Source: Hydrangea macrophylla (Eukaryota > Streptophyta > Magnoliopsida > Cornales > Hydrangeaceae). From it: a stretch of DNA of 64,000 bases. The notes under the pieces are model-generated. The model saw only the letters and a list, made by a program, of their open reading frames with translations. It did not search any database and had not been told where the DNA came from. The stretch's first letter is position 1, and each line of letters opens with the position of its first letter. The translations under genes and the position numbers were made by a program. The stretch spans positions 31,672,001 to 31,736,000 of the forward strand of contig CM066993.1 of assembly GCA_033977485.1 (NCBI GenBank), in the 5' to 3' direction. Below, piece by piece: positions 1-12,205 of this stretch.

Positions 1-740
1 CGGTTTCGGTCGGTCGGACCGGTTTTTTGAAAAATCCTTACACAATACACCCCTACCTAATATTGTAATAAGACCACCAAAATCTAGTGAACTTATGACA
101 CTACAAAATTCTCATCGATTATATTTTCTCATTTAAAACTTTACTCGACAGTAAAATGATTAAAAAATCGTTTCATGTTTTAATCTATCATACTACTTTC
201 CCTCTTATGATCGGAAGAAGTATGCCCCCACTGTACCATATTTTATAGCACGTGGCGATCCGCGTTCCTGTTCCCGTTCTTTGTATCGAATCTATCTGCT
301 ATTCAGGTAACCTTGGGTGAATTTATATAGTCACGGTTACTATATATATATATATATATGTATTTTTATAACTTGACCTCTTTTTTGTAAGTAACAACAA
401 ATATTAAATTCAGCTTTACGTGTTTGAAGTTTATTTTTGATTTGTTACTCTAAAAGGAGTATGTTATGTGCTACGACTGAATGGTGAACGTGCATGATAG
501 CCATTGAATTGCTGTGAATTTATTTTTTGGCTATGGTTCCCATTCATCGGTAGTGTTGCTATTTTACTCCATGACAGAGACAAATTGATTGCTTTCTTTA
601 TGGGATTTTAAAATTTCTCACTTGTTATGATTGAATTCTCTTAAACCTTTTGTATCTAAACATGTCAACTGTCCTTCAATAATTCTATGAATAGCATTTA
701 TATGTTTGAAAAAAACAAGCATCAGGAGAGATGATTATGT
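1..740. other. AT-rich non-coding DNA with a possible hAT MITE end
   Basis: No ORF looks genuine. The first 56 bases (CGGTTTCGGTCGGTCGG... ending ACACCCCTAC) resemble the end of a plant MITE with CACCCCTA termini, cut by the window edge. A short (TA)n run lies near 340-360. The rest is AT-rich sequence that looks intergenic or intronic. Confidence 0.4.
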
Positions 741-748
741 GTAGGTTC

Positions 749-2196
749 CTAGGAAGCACCGGTGAAAGTGCGGGGACGCGAGTGGGGGGAGTTCGGCAAT
801 TTCTCAAAATCAAGAGTGCGAGTGCGGCTAGGTTACTTATATAAAATATTAAAAAAAAAAATTTATATAGCATTTATATAATATTATATACAAACTATTC
901 TACCACTATTTTTTCCTAATTAAGACACAAGTACACATAATTACTTGTTTACTAATAAACAATGTAATTCAACTATTCAAGAGAATTACATACATATAAA
1001 CAATGAGAGCAGTTTGCATATAAAATAGAGTAATGCTATGCTTCTCAAATTTTGGATCCCAAATGTGCTGTGGGTCCACTTCAACATCCTCCAATCAAAA
1101 TCTAGTGGGCTCACTGCCACATGTATTTGGGAAGCATTTGGGATCTAAATCTTAATCCCAAATTCCCATCCCAAATGATGTGGTCAGGGGCCAGGCCATG
1201 GTCCCCCCAAGATTTTCTAAAATTTCACTTTAGTATGTATAGTTTTTGAAATTTTGAAATTTTTATTTAGATTCTCCCCCCACAAAAAAAGCTAAAAAAT
1301 TAAATTGATATAATTATTATATAACCCCCAAAAGATATTGGCTAGACTCAAAATAAGAATTTTGTATCAAGTATATCTTGGCCTAATTGTAATCGAATCA
1401 TCCAAAAATTGAAATAAAATATATAATATGCTATATTGGCCTAATTGTAATCTAACACAACCTAAATATGAAGACCAATAATCTTTCTCTACGCTTACTA
1501 TTTGAACCCAACCCAAGTTATTGAACCATATTGCTCTCTTCCTTCTCATGTACCATTGAACCCAACCCAAATTGTTTTATCATCATCGCAAATTTTACAA
1601 ATTAGTACTTAAAAAAAATAGTTATACCATTGAACCCAACCCAAAATGTTTTGTCACCATCGCAAATTTTACAAATTAGCAATTTTAACATAAAAAAAAT
1701 AGCGATAATCTACAAGCATCGTGAAATTTCAAACCCCCCCTCCCTCTTCCAAGTTGTTAATCCTATGGGCCCTCTGGATTTTGATTGGATGATGTTGAAG
1801 TGGTCCATCATTATTGTCAATTGGGGGCCCACTGCCAAATCATTTTGGATGGAGATTTGGTATTAGAATTTGGGAAGCATAGCATTACTCAAAATATGAT
1901 GTACCACAATTCTCAAAAGTCTAAAGTCAATATATAAAAGATACCACAAATATGATATAATAATATACCAACAAAAACAAAAACAGCAAAACACACTTCA
2001 AGAGTAAAAGTCTCAAAAGTAAAAGAAAAAAAAAATAATTTAAAAAAAAAGGCTGTCGCCGCACTCTCTGCGTGTCCGGAAGCACTCATGCCGCACTGCA
2101 GCCGCACTCTCGGGGCACGAAAGGCGCACTCCAACCGCACTCCAGCCGCACTAAGTGCGCATACGTTGACCTTTTAAAAGCACTCATGCTTCATAG
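749..2196. mobile_element. Non-autonomous hAT element with 8-bp target duplication
   Basis: The termini are imperfect inverted repeats: CTAGGAAGCACCGG at the left, and TGCTTCATAG at the right, whose reverse complement is CTATGAAGCA. The element is flanked by a perfect 8-bp direct repeat GTAGGTTC (741-748 and 2197-2204), the signature length for hAT insertions. Subterminal stretches are rich in GTGCGG/CCGCAC words. No transposase is encoded. A second, unrelated MITE is nested inside (1028-1890). Relatives lie at 27401-27779 and about 28905-29482. Confidence 0.85.
1028..1890. mobile_element. Mutator-type MITE nested in hAT element
   Basis: Terminal inverted repeats GAGTAATGCTATGCTTCTC (left) and its near-perfect complement at the right end (ATTTGGGAAGCATAGCATTACTC). 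The same ends occur in the short elements at 3053-3221 and 36073-36269, which have 9-bp target duplications; here the duplication is not clear. Inside is a tandem repeat of roughly 73 bases (about 1550-1690) built on ACCATTGAACCCAACCCAAA. Confidence 0.7.
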
Positions 2197-2290
2197 GTAG
2201 GTTCTGAAGTTTGTAGCCTCCTTGATTTGTTGCTAGCTCATACGCTTTTGTTTGATGCCCTCCTTCCTCCATTCCCTTCACTTTGTGCAG

Positions 2291-2311
2291 TTATGGAAGT
2301 TAATTATGCTG
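2291..2311 (+). other. Possible micro-exon
   Basis: Twenty-one bases are bracketed by a good acceptor (pyrimidine-rich, ending TTTGTGCAG) and a good donor (GGTGAGC). Two frames are open; one contains an ATG (MEVNYAG) and another keeps phase 0 on both sides, which would fit the candidate exon at 4696. The evidence is splice signals only, which occur by chance in T-rich plant DNA. Confidence 0.15.
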
Positions 2312-2827
2312 GTGAGCTGTTGGTTTCTGCCACATGTTCAACATAAAGAATCTCTAAAATGAAGCTCGTGTGTTTCTGTTTATTTAGTTGCTGCAGTTAC
2401 GATGTAGAATAGGGTTTAGACTGTTTTAAATCAGAAGTTGTTTCTCTCTTTCTTCAGCCAGGTTTTTTACACTATCTTTTTCAGTTAATTACCTTATTCC
2501 TGGTCACCCCAGAATCACATTGTCTGCATATGTTAACATAAGGGACTTAAATGGTTTGATGCTTGACAACCAAGATGTTTAATTTTGCAATACTAGGGAC
2601 CTCTATGGTGGTGACTTTCGTTTCCCCCATCACGCTTTTCCAACCTTCATTTTCTTTTTCATCTTCAGACCTCTATTCTTGCCACCTTGTCAGTTTCTTT
2701 TCTTTTCTTCATCTGTCGATTTTTATTTTAGCTTTCTCTGTCTTATTCCTTCTCTCTGGTATTTCTAGAGGCTTGTAGTTTTCTTTGACTGCTGCTCTAT
2801 ATTTCTGGAAACTGCACTACAGTTGTG

Positions 2828-3313
2828 AACATTGTTGTCAAATTGCGAACCGCATCGTGAATCGATTTGCCTAAATTATGTATCGTGAATCATACGATTC
2901 ATTTTTTGGAAAAACATGTTTAGTGCTTAAGATGAATAATATAACAAAAAAACACAAGTTCCATCTGATATCCAGGCTGGAAGCTTTGAAAGTATTCCAC
3001 TTAGAACATAACACTTCGAAGTCCAAATTTTTTAATTGTGACTCATATTGAAGAATAATGCTATGCTTCCCAAATTAGAATCCAAATTCGGTTCTTAAAT
3101 GCTTTGTCAGTTGTACAACATGCAGTGGTACGTGGTACCACCGATCACTGCCACATCATGTGGTAAAAGTGTCAGGGGAACCAAACTTGGGATTCAAAAA
3201 TTGGGAAGGGTAGCAGTACCACATATTGAGTCATGTATCGTATCAGGTTTACGAAACCTGAATTGACTTGTACGAATTGACTCGTGAATCGATTGATTCT
3301 ATCTACCATGGTC
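2828..3313. mobile_element. MITE family with AACATTGTTGTCAAAT ends, copy 1
   Basis: Left end AACATTGTTGTCAAATTGCG and right end GATTCTATCTACCATGGTC are imperfect inverted repeats. The interior repeats words such as GTGAATCG and TACGATTCA. The same ends are seen at 25185-25468 and 27782-28165. Copy 1 is split by a 169-bp Mutator-type MITE. Confidence 0.6.
3053..3221. mobile_element. Mutator-type MITE with 9-bp target duplication
   Basis: Ends GAATAATGCTATGCTTCCC and (complement) TGGTACTGCTACCCTTCCC. Flanks CATATTGAA (3044-3052) and CATATTGAG (3222-3230) match at 8 of 9 positions, as expected of a Mutator-like insertion. It sits inside the MITE at 2828-3313. Confidence 0.75.
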
Positions 3314-4695
3314 GTGAATTCACGGCTAGGGGCGATGGGGTTAGAAATTTCTGATCTGACAGGTTGTATGCCCTGGGTATATGTTTGCCCAGGTTTTGTC
3401 CTACTGCCGGTAGTTTTTAACCAGTTTGTTTCCTCTTTGCTGGTGGTAGTTAATGTCCATTTGCTTCGTGGTCTTGTTAATCCATTGGATGGGACTTTAT
3501 GTTAATTTTATTTAGTTGAAATGCCTGCAGGTTACAGTTGACTTGTTAAGATTTTTTTCCTTCGCTTCGTTAGGGTAATTCCATATACTGGTTTGATTAG
3601 GTGGTGAGTTAAATCTATGTAACAAGAGTTCTCAATTTCCTCCGGAAATTAAAATCATTCCCAGGCTGCATTAGGATACTCTATTAGACCCCCTTCATCA
3701 GAGTCATCCTGATGATACTTGAAGCCCTGGGTTCATCTAACTTTATACATTATAAGTAGATGATCTGTTAGAAGACTAGTCATCAGACCAACCTTGTGCA
3801 GTTTTCTTTTAGATTTTAAAGTTTGTTGCTTCCCCTGAAGTAGCCGTTTATAGTGTTGATATTGGCACTTGAATGTTGGAATAGTTATGCGTATACCCCT
3901 GTTACTTCACAGGGTTGGTATTTTATAAAAGCATACTTTGCTTATCACTGTGTGTCTGGTGTGAGCTCAAGGAATTCATTTTGTGTTGATGTTCAATAAG
4001 ATTCTTGTACCTTCTCTTTTGGTGATCTTCTTGGCACTATATGTCGATTGGTACTCATTGTTTATTTCCAAATTTTACATGGCGTGATCACAACTCTGGT
4101 TGGTGCGTTAGCTTGACCTGATGCCTTCGGTTATGATCCATTAATTGCTCTACATATTTCTCTTCGAGTGCATTATGACTTACACTAGTCAAAGTGAAGA
4201 GGACACTCCTACAAGTTTCGTAGTGTCCCTATTTTATATGGGACAGTTCGCTTAATGCGTATATTATCATTGACTTAGTATTATTTTTGCTGAATTAGTT
4301 GCTATTTATAGCATAAGTTCTGCTGAAGGGTTATATCTCCCTGCGTGTTATTTCTTCTCATTGCAAACAGAGGTAATCAACAAGACGAGTACTAAAGGTA
4401 CTTGGATTTGACCATACGAGGTTGTGGGCATACTATGACTAACATACGAGGACAATAAGGTCAGAAACCCTAGTAGTGACGGACGATAATCCACTCAGAG
4501 TGATAACTTTATGACTGTTGTTTGATCTTGCAGCGATATCTTATTTGGTCTCAATTTCTTGGTACTTGCTTTACTAAAAGAATGACCATCATATTAGTCA
4601 GAGCCAATGGAGGGAGGGACGGTCTCTCTCCCTTTTGTCTATTTATTTTTCTTTTTATTTTTTTTCAGAAAAAGCTCTCTCTCCTGTTTTTGCAG
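3314..4695. other. T-rich intron-like DNA
   Basis: T-rich on the + strand with many TGCAG/TTCAG acceptor-like and GT donor-like strings, resembling introns of a transcribed gene. Apart from the exon candidate that follows at 4696, no segment forms a convincing coding exon and no transposon ends were seen. Confidence 0.3.
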
Positions 4696-4756
4696 ATTTC
4701 AATTGAGCATGTTGGGATTCAGGATACTTTGGCAACCAATTCACCTGTGCTTGAAG
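4696..4756 (+). CDS. Candidate upstream exon of the PHD-finger gene
   Basis: This 61-base segment follows a long pyrimidine tract ending TTTTTGCAG and is followed by GTTTGCTTTG. Read from its first base it gives an open 20-codon segment (ISIEHVGIQDTL...) and one leftover base. That leftover G fits the two-base remainder (GT) opening the exon at 23639, making a glycine codon. If correct, it is separated from the next exon by an intron of about 18.9 kb full of transposons. Phase agreement alone has a one-in-three chance, so this is a supported guess; transcript data would decide it. Confidence 0.45.
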
Positions 4757-5632
4757 GTTTGCTTTGTGAACTATTTTTTCAGTCTCTATCTCTTGTACTA
4801 GCCAAAATGAAGAGTATCTTAGTATTAAGCATTGCCAATTGTCTATTGTCTCCTCATATTCGGTGCTCAATTATAGCACCTGTTCGTGCATGATGGCATA
4901 TTGTTTTGCGCTCTGTTTGACACTGTTCTTTAAATCTGTTAAATCTAGTTTCTTATGAGAATCTGCAACTTCTCTATCCTTGATTTTTTTCATCTATGGA
5001 AAGCCCAAGAGTAGTGACTTATAGCAATAGTGAGCTTGTATATTTGGTAAGGTGCACAAAGGTTTTACTTTGTTCAGTACTTTTTTAGGTGTTTGTGGTC
5101 ACGATGAAAAATATTTTGGTTCCTCTTCAGTATTCTTATGTTTGGAAAGTGAAGAGTGAAATATATATGTTGTTTCGCAAAACTTAGGGCGAGAACTGCA
5201 CAAGGATAAATGGAGCATGAGAGAGAGATCATTTTCTCTTGTATTGAACTTTTTGCCACTTTGTCAAAACATATGATACATTGTCTTCGTAATTTCTTTG
5301 CGGCTCGAGCAAACACGCTCGCCGCCCTGAGCTCCGCAGTCCTCTTCTTCGTGGCTCGAGCTAAAGCACCTACCGTCGTTAGTTCTGCGCTCTTCCTTGC
5401 AACCTGAGTAACGCACTTGCCATCTTTAGGAATGAATATCACACTCTACATCGTCATCAATTGTGCAAGGAAGCTCGCCTCAAGACTTCCCCGTTATTAT
5501 TTCGACTCAGTGACTAACCCGGATTAGGAGCACTACCCGGATGGCCACCACCACGGGATTTGAGAGTTTTGGCACGGTGGCTAGAGACATGGGCATCATG
5601 ATGATGGAATCTCGTCCATACCAGAACTGGTT

Positions 5633-5685
<53 letters not shown>

Positions 5686-6953
5686 CTCGTAACTTCCTAT
5701 GTGTGTGTGAGAGAGAGAGAGAGCCGCGGGGGGGGGGGGGGGGGGGGGGGGGGGTGCGTTCCATGAACACGTATCCATCATTAAATGCCCCAAAGCCTGG
5801 TGAACGTGAAACCTTGAGACCTCGTAACCTCCTATTCGCCACTAGCCCCTTTTTATCCCCCGACAATCTCCGATGCATATATCCCACTCTTATATAGACT
5901 TGTATAAATAGTCCACCATTTTTGCTGTCTCTTGGCTTAGGACTGCCTTGTGGCTCTCCCTCGAGCCACATTCATCGATTCTCTCGCCCTCCTTACGTGC
6001 TATGACTCTCTTCCACATCACAACACATCTAAACCCTCCACATTCTCAAACCCACACGGAGAATGTGTGTTCTCCTAGATTTACTGGAAGTTTACTTTAT
6101 CATTGTAGATTAAGGGGAGATTGGTTTCACAAAAAGATAAATTTGAAGCTTCCGAGCTGTTTTCGTGTCGCAATATCTTTTGAAAAGGTCTTTTTCAGTT
6201 ACATAGGGTGCTGTGTGCAATAGCATGTTCAAATCAGTTGAATCCTTCTACTCTTATGTCAAAGGGCAAGTCTCCGAAAGTCCTTGATATAACATGCAGA
6301 AAGAGTGTGCTTAATATATCTCTATAGTCTATACTACTATAGAAAGAGAAAGGGAAAGGGAAAGGGAAAGGGAAAGGGAGGGGAACCAGAAAAAAATATT
6401 CCAACATGAACAATTACAGTAAAACGTGCAAAGTTTTCTAGTTAGAATAATTTCACTAGGGTACTGAAATGCCCTTTTAAAAAAGTTTGAATAAAATAAC
6501 TGCTCTCAACTACTCACCCCACTTTCTCCCTCTCTCCCTCTCTCTACTACTACTAAGTCTACTTGCACTCACGTGGTGAATGTCACCCCATAACAGTTTT
6601 AAGTAAAGATAACTAAACTTTAAAAAAAAGCCAAGCTATTCTTGATTTCATGGTGAAGGAGTAGCTTAGGGATTTTGGTTGTTCATCAACTCTGTGCCAG
6701 CTGCTCTTCCCCTTTCTCCATTCTGATTTCTTCCCTTTGCAAAAAGGAACAATGAGAAAGGAAAGGGTTGGGTGTCAACATGGTTTACCCTATGGGTGAC
6801 TTTTAGAGCCTCATTGTAGGTGCATTATGTCTTCTTTTCTTTTAGTGATGAATTCAATGTTTGCCAAACTGGAATGTTCGGTACCTTGTTTTTTTGTTGG
6901 GGTGGATTTCCCAACTTATAGTTACTTTGAAATCATTATATGGTGAATTTTTG
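4757..6953. other. Non-coding stretch with microsatellites
   Basis: If the exon at 4696 is real, this is the 5' part of a very long intron. It contains a degenerate repeat of about 55-60 bases built on GGCTCGAGCNAA (about 5290-5400), a (GA)n tract (5636-5683), a 27-base G run (5728-5754) and a (GGGAAA)n tract (about 6347-6378). Open frames across the GA/G tracts are low-complexity artefacts. Confidence 0.5.
5728..5754. repeat. Poly(G) tract, 27 bases
   Basis: An uninterrupted run of G follows (GA)n repeats. It could form a G-quadruplex; the exact length is likely unreliable in any assembly. Confidence 0.9.
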
Positions 6954-7872
6954 TCAGTGTTCTAAAACTTGGCCTAGGCAGTGCCCCGTTGCCTGAATTT
7001 TCTCATAGGCATTTGGAAAATCGCCCAACATTTTAGGCGGGGGTCTAGGCGAGATTAGGTAGGTCTAGGCGGGCTAGGGGGGTCTAGGCGGGTTGGTGTG
7101 AGATTATAATTTTGTTAAAATAAGAAGGGAAAAAAATTGCACTCACGATTATGTCTTAGCATTAGTTTATATATATACACTTAATGTTTAAGTTAATTAT
7201 TAATAGATCCGTGATAGTTTTTTAAATATTAAAAACCTTCTCATAATGTTTACTGATGATACACAAAATTGTACCTCTGTGATTCAGTCGAAGTGAGTTG
7301 AATACATGGATCGGTCCTCCTCTCCAAATGAGTGTTTCCTGCAAGGAAGACCTTGGTGGGGTTGCCACCGTGGTCCCTCCGATGGTTAAGTTAGTAACCA
7401 GATATGGGAAAAGAAAAAGTATACAGTGAATGTATATACTCAAGAGTGAGAGAAGAGAGATCCCTGTTCTACCTTTCATGCTATATTTTTATACTCCCAG
7501 ATTTGTAACTGCTGCTAATTATCATGGGATCATGCCCTTGATTTTCTCAGTTCCACAATGATTTATACTTCATCATGGGCTACGATCATGAGGTTGTGGG
7601 CTAGGATTATGGAGTTGACTCATTCGTAGCCCCCACGTGTTACTAGGTGGTTATGTGATATTTTGGGGCATATCATTTACATATTTTAAAAAACACTACA
7701 AAACTTTATATAGAGCTATTATTTGGACCCCAAGTCTATAATTATTCTTAAATAACATCGCATAGTTGGTATATATATATATGTTATATAATTAGTTTTT
7801 TTGAAAAAAAGAAAATCCGCCTAGGCCCCCCTCAGCCGCCTGACTAGCGCCTAGCGATTTTTAGAACATTGA
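6954..7872. mobile_element. Inverted-repeat DNA element (TCANTGTTCTAAAA ends)
   Basis: Left end TCAGTGTTCTAAAACTTGG and the complement of the right end TCAATGTTCTAAAAATCG form terminal inverted repeats. Next to them are subterminal GTCTAGGCGGG/CGCCTAGGCC repeats in opposite orientation. No transposase is visible and no clear target duplication was found. Confidence 0.6.
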
Positions 7873-7927
7873 TTTATGTACTTTTTTAATGCTTGGACAA
7901 CTAAATTTTTAGGCATATATGGATACG

Positions 7928-8090
7928 TGGGGTGAGCCTTGACTCAATGGTAAGGTTGCTCCATTGTGACATGGAGGTCATATGTTTGAATTGTGTAAAC
8001 CTCCTCTCCTCATGCGGGGTAAGCCTGCGTTTATCGTACCCTCCCTGAACCCGACATGGAAGGAGCCTCGTGGACATCTTGCGCAAAGTG
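7928..8090 (+). mobile_element. Au-like SINE (tRNA-derived)
   Basis: The sequence starts GGGGTGAGCCTTGACTCAATGG, with a polymerase III A-box-like GACTCAATGGTAAGG followed by a decayed B-box-like TGTTTGAATTG. It continues with CCTCCTCTCC..GCGGGGTAAG and CCCTCCCTGAACCCGACATGG. This order matches the widespread plant Au SINE family as I know it. The 3' poly-T tail is not seen, so it is probably truncated. Confidence 0.75.
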
Positions 8091-8155
8091 GAGAATTATA
8101 TACAGTCGTTATTCGTGAGAACTTTTACTGTTTGAACATTCATGTTCAGGACTGG

Positions 8156-9640
8156 TGTCATGCCTCGGAGTAGCGAAAACTAGAGGGAAATAAAATTTTC
8201 CTTTTCGTATCCGTGAGCCATGACTAGTTACATGAGACTGACCTGTCCGTCCGAGTATTCTAACATGGTTATAACATAAGAAGGAATTATAAAACGTCTA
8301 ATGGTATTCATGGGGAACTTTAAGTGTTTAGTACTAGGCTATTACAACAGTTCCAAATGAAAACCACAGAAATATAAGTTTGGGCGATCGACGCTACCTA
8401 AGTTGTCTGTTATTACAACAGACAAAAGATAGTTCTGAAGCGTAAAGGAAATCCTAAGATGATAATAGACTAGAATCTTTTGTTCAGCTGGGATATCCAT
8501 GCCCTTCGTTACTCTTCTTAATAGTTTCCCTTAGGGTAACCTTCTGATAGTCCCCCTCTTAAGGATCGAGATACTCTTCTTCATCGATGTCTGGATAGAC
8601 TTCTTCATTATAACCTAGACGTAATGTGTCCAGGGCAGAGTAGAGCCGTTAGCTTTTGAGGCTAAGTGAGTTGGTCTAACCGATCACTCCTAATACAAGC
8701 AATAATATACCAGTATAACGAATATCTCGAACTAAACATTTGATAAGTATATAACATGATAGTATGAGTGAGATAGTGACCACACAATGCAGTATTGATA
8801 TATTCAACTTTACTCGGACACCATCATTGACTCATGTGACTTGTTACATTACCAGTGTAACGCCGTTAACTTAGAGTGGAATGATCACGTTGCTATCATT
8901 GCCTGACACGGCCCAATAGTAGTTTTGGTTTAAAAAGTTGTAATCACTTTACTCTTACCTTGCCTGAAGAATAGAATAGTTATAGTGTTATCGTTGCCTA
9001 ACATGGTCCAATAGCATTATAAGTGGTAAACATTGTATTCAAAACCTGGATGGATATTTTGCTATCGTCACCTAAGAGGGCCAATAACTTATAAACCACC
9101 AACTCATGATTAACTCCATTAATTCGAATGGGTACTTAAGCTATCGTCGCCTAATAGGGCTCTAGCATTTATAGTTGTTCTCATTGATTTGACTGTACTA
9201 CTCAGACCACCGAGGTCCACTCAAACATGTGTGACAATATAATTGGGTTAGTCTCCTCGACTAACCATGCAGACGTCAACTTTGACATACGATTCGACTA
9301 CGTTCATATAAGTATTCATGCGAATGTATAGCGTATAACATAACAACAATTATCAATTAAGCATGAAGTATTTCTATAATATATTAAGTGAGTTAGAACG
9401 ACTCACCTTGATGCGAAATCATGAATACAAGTATTGCTTCGGTCCCTACAACTCATATCAATACATAGAATAGCGATTAACATTCATTCTATTTATAAGG
9501 GTATAATGGTAATTGTACCGAATGGGTTCCTAAACCTCAGCATGATGATCCTGACATCATTCTGAGTCTAACGTCATTGACTAGACTTAATCGGAGTCCG
9601 TCATATAAAAGATTGGATTTCCTATATCAGTGTGGGCCCT
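8156..9640 (-). mobile_element. LTR fragment (3' portion) of a Ty3/gypsy-type element
   Basis: The left end, TGTCATGCCTCGGAGTAGCGAAAA, resembles the LTR 3' end at 44181 (TGTCACACCTTGAAGTAGCAAAAA). Both continue into a TCCGTRNGCCATGAC-like segment. Read on the minus strand, a canonical TATAAATAG lies near 9490-9500. Between it and the end are degenerate repeats of TATCGTCGCCTAATAGGGC type (about 8880-9180). The 5' boundary is not resolved. Confidence 0.5.
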
Positions 9641-10740
9641 AACAGTAAGCTGTATTTTCGACTGAGTTAGAAAGTTATTAAACTTAAGAAAATAGATCTA
9701 CTAATCTACACATCATTCTAGAAATTTAGGAATTGACCACGTATTTTTTTGAGCCACGGTTTATTTTCTACGAATTATCGAAGTCCTATTTATAGAATAA
9801 TAGACTTAGGAGCTCTATACTTATAAAATATATTTTAGAATATATTTGGTCCTTAGAAATATTTTTTTAAAATATTAGGCCTTAAAATAGGCTAGTGGTA
9901 TTTTTCCCGTAATTTTCGGAATTGGTTTGGTATTTAAAATAATTAAAAGACGACCAAACGGGTCCTTATAGTTAATTAAAAATACTAAGGTTTGAGTTTT
10001 ATAAATAATAATTTATCAAAGAAAGGCATTAGGCCTTGGGGTAATTAATATAATTTTTCCTATATTTTAAAATAGTAATTATGTATTTATTACCTAATTT
10101 TTTTCATTTAAAACTAACTTATTATTTATTTAGACTAAATAAATAATAAGTATAATATATAATTAATACAATATAATAGCAGAATATAAGAATATTATTT
10201 AAAATAATATTTTAGAATTTTTAAAACTTAGTTTTGGCATTTAAAACTATTTAAAAAAAACCATTAACATATATCTATTTATGGAAATAAAACTAATAGT
10301 TATTGTTTATTTAAAAGTTAAAACAAAGTAAATAATCAATATAATATATAAATTATAATTTCAGAATGTTAAGAATATTAATTTATAACATACAGAATTT
10401 AAAATAACACCAAAACTATATTTACATATTTTTAAAACAATTATAAACATATAAAACCAATTTGTAAATAAAATAGATTAATAAATAAAACTAAATAATA
10501 ATTCAAGGGTTTGCAGGTCAACCCGAACCGACCCGATCCAAAACGGATAATTCGTTATAGAAAAACAACATAACCCAAGCTTGTCGACCCATGGTTTACC
10601 AAATGGGTAATCCATATATATATATATAATTAATAAAAACCCGTGGGCTAACAGTTCGACCCAAACCCGATCCATACACAGAATAAAAACCGTGGGCTAA
10701 CAGTTCGACCCAAACCCGATCCATACCCAGCATTTTACCC
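9641..10740. other. AT-rich non-coding DNA with a short tandem duplication
   Basis: Very AT-rich DNA with no credible gene. Around 10505-10730 is sequence of the GGGTCAACCCGAACCGACCC kind, seen in many plant non-autonomous DNA elements. It includes a direct duplication of about 49 bases based on CCGTGGGCTAACAGTTCGAC. Confidence 0.4.
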
Positions 10741-10751
10741 AACTTAGAATT

Positions 10752-11044
10752 AAAACGGGTAAACGATATAACCCTAATAGCAAAACGGGTCGTACACCTA
10801 CTGAAGCTTGGTGTACAAGCGCCTAATGCGCAGAACCTCTAGTCACCATCTCCGGTGATTGGTCTCGCCGTCGGCGAGGCCTGCGTCGCCGGGAAGGTAA
10901 AACGGGTAAACGATATAACCCTAATAGCTAAACGGGTCGTACACCTACTGAAGCTTGGTGTGCAAGCACCTAATGCGCAGAACCTCCAGTCACCATCTCC
11001 GGTGACTGGTCTCGCCGCCGGCAAGGCCTACGTCGCCGGGAAAC
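10752..11044. repeat. Direct tandem duplication, 147-bp unit
   Basis: Two adjacent copies starting AAAACGGGTAAACGATATAA (10752 and 10899) and ending GTCGCCGGGAA. They differ at only a handful of positions, suggesting a recent duplication. An open frame through the unit shows no recognisable domain. Confidence 0.85.
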
Positions 11045-11340
11045 CTTCCCAGACTTGTATCTTATTCGTCCTTCCATGGATATTGATGCTACCAACACCA
11101 AAATGACTGGTTTGACCTCCTCTATAACATATTAGAAGCCTAGGCCCTAGTTATCTCGTTTGGGGTTCGGTCTAAGAGATTATTCTATTTAGGGTTTTGA
11201 AAGAATAACGGGTTGCATGTGGAGTTTGGTAAGTCCAAACTCAGAGTTGCTTCTATGGGGATCCTTAGGGTCTGTTTAATATAACTTTGAGGGAGTTTGG
11301 TTGAGTTTCGAAAATCGAAGCTCTATGGAGCTTTTAATGG

Positions 11341-12116
11341 CTGTCAGCCATGGCAGCGGGGCGTGGGGTTTGGTCTGGGTCATGCATGGGGAGTCTGGGT
11401 GTATGTGTGAGGTGTATAATGAGCACATATATTAAAACTAAGGGGTGAGGGTTTACCAAATTCAGTCTCGGTCTCTCTCTTTCTCTCTCTCTCTCTTTGC
11501 TTCTCCTTCTCCTTCTCCTTCTCCTTTTCCGGTGGTCTGCTTCGTGGGTGTGTGGAGTGTGCTGAGGTAGAGAGTGGGGGCAGTGTGTGTGTTCGAGTGT
11601 TTTGCTTGTTCTCTCTCCCTCTCGGTAACTCCCTTTCTCTCAAAGGTCCTATATATACACACACATATACATACACACACATATACATACACACATATAT
11701 AAACAAATTGCATATCTGTTGGACTAGATGGAGGGAGCTTGAGGGGATTGATTGAGAGGTTGTACTTGGGAGGAGGAAAGATCCGGCGGTGAGGGGGAGG
11801 GGTAAAGGTCCGGCGGGTAGAGGGAAGGTTTGGGGAGGAGAAATTACACCATGGGTACAAGGTGGTTGCCTAGGGCATCCAATGTTGTAGTTGTACCACC
11901 AAGTTTATGGGATCTTGTGCTCGTCTAGGTCTATATGCCGTACAGTCCAAGTTTGATACAAATTTTACGGGTTTGCGTGACAAGTCAGTCTGGGTCTGAG
12001 AATTACTATCTAAGTTAATAACTTGTAATTACGTATAATGCATATAAGATTATGGAAATACGGAGCTAAATACGGGAACCCATTTTATTAATATTAGAAA
12101 TTTTATGGGTATTACA
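11341..12116 (-). mobile_element. 3' LTR of degenerate Tekay/Del-like chromovirus
   Basis: On the minus strand the LTR begins TGTAATACCC at 12116, directly after a purine-rich GGAGGTGGATGA tract that can serve as the polypurine tract. About 460 bases match the LTR piece at 18290-18753. A TATA-like TATATATAGG lies near 11648 (minus strand), followed by CT/GA-rich leader sequence. The outer end is uncertain; AATGG at 11336-11340 resembles the AATGG after 18753 but the end is not TG/CA. Confidence 0.6.
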
Positions 12117-12205
12117 TCATCCACCTCCTATTGAAGATTTTGTCCCCGTAATCGAAGCTAGCTATACATTGAACATGTAAGGAAATTTCTCGCGCATTTC
12201 TAATT

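Noticed and set aside
4371..4397. A further upstream exon (after TTGCAAACAG)
   Set aside because: No frame joins it to the candidate at 4696 without a stop.
4522..4893. A 123-codon ORF as a separate small gene
   Set aside because: Most of it is pyrimidine-tract translation; only the 4696-4756 part has splice-site support.
5507..5971. ORFs over the (GA)n and poly(G) tracts on both strands
   Set aside because: Composition is Arg-Glu or Ser-Leu repeats plus Pro/Gly runs; they exist only because microsatellites lack stops.
11380..11860. Overlapping minus-strand ORFs near the chromovirus 3' LTR
   Set aside because: They follow CT/GA and AC/AT microsatellites in the LTR leader and show no domain.
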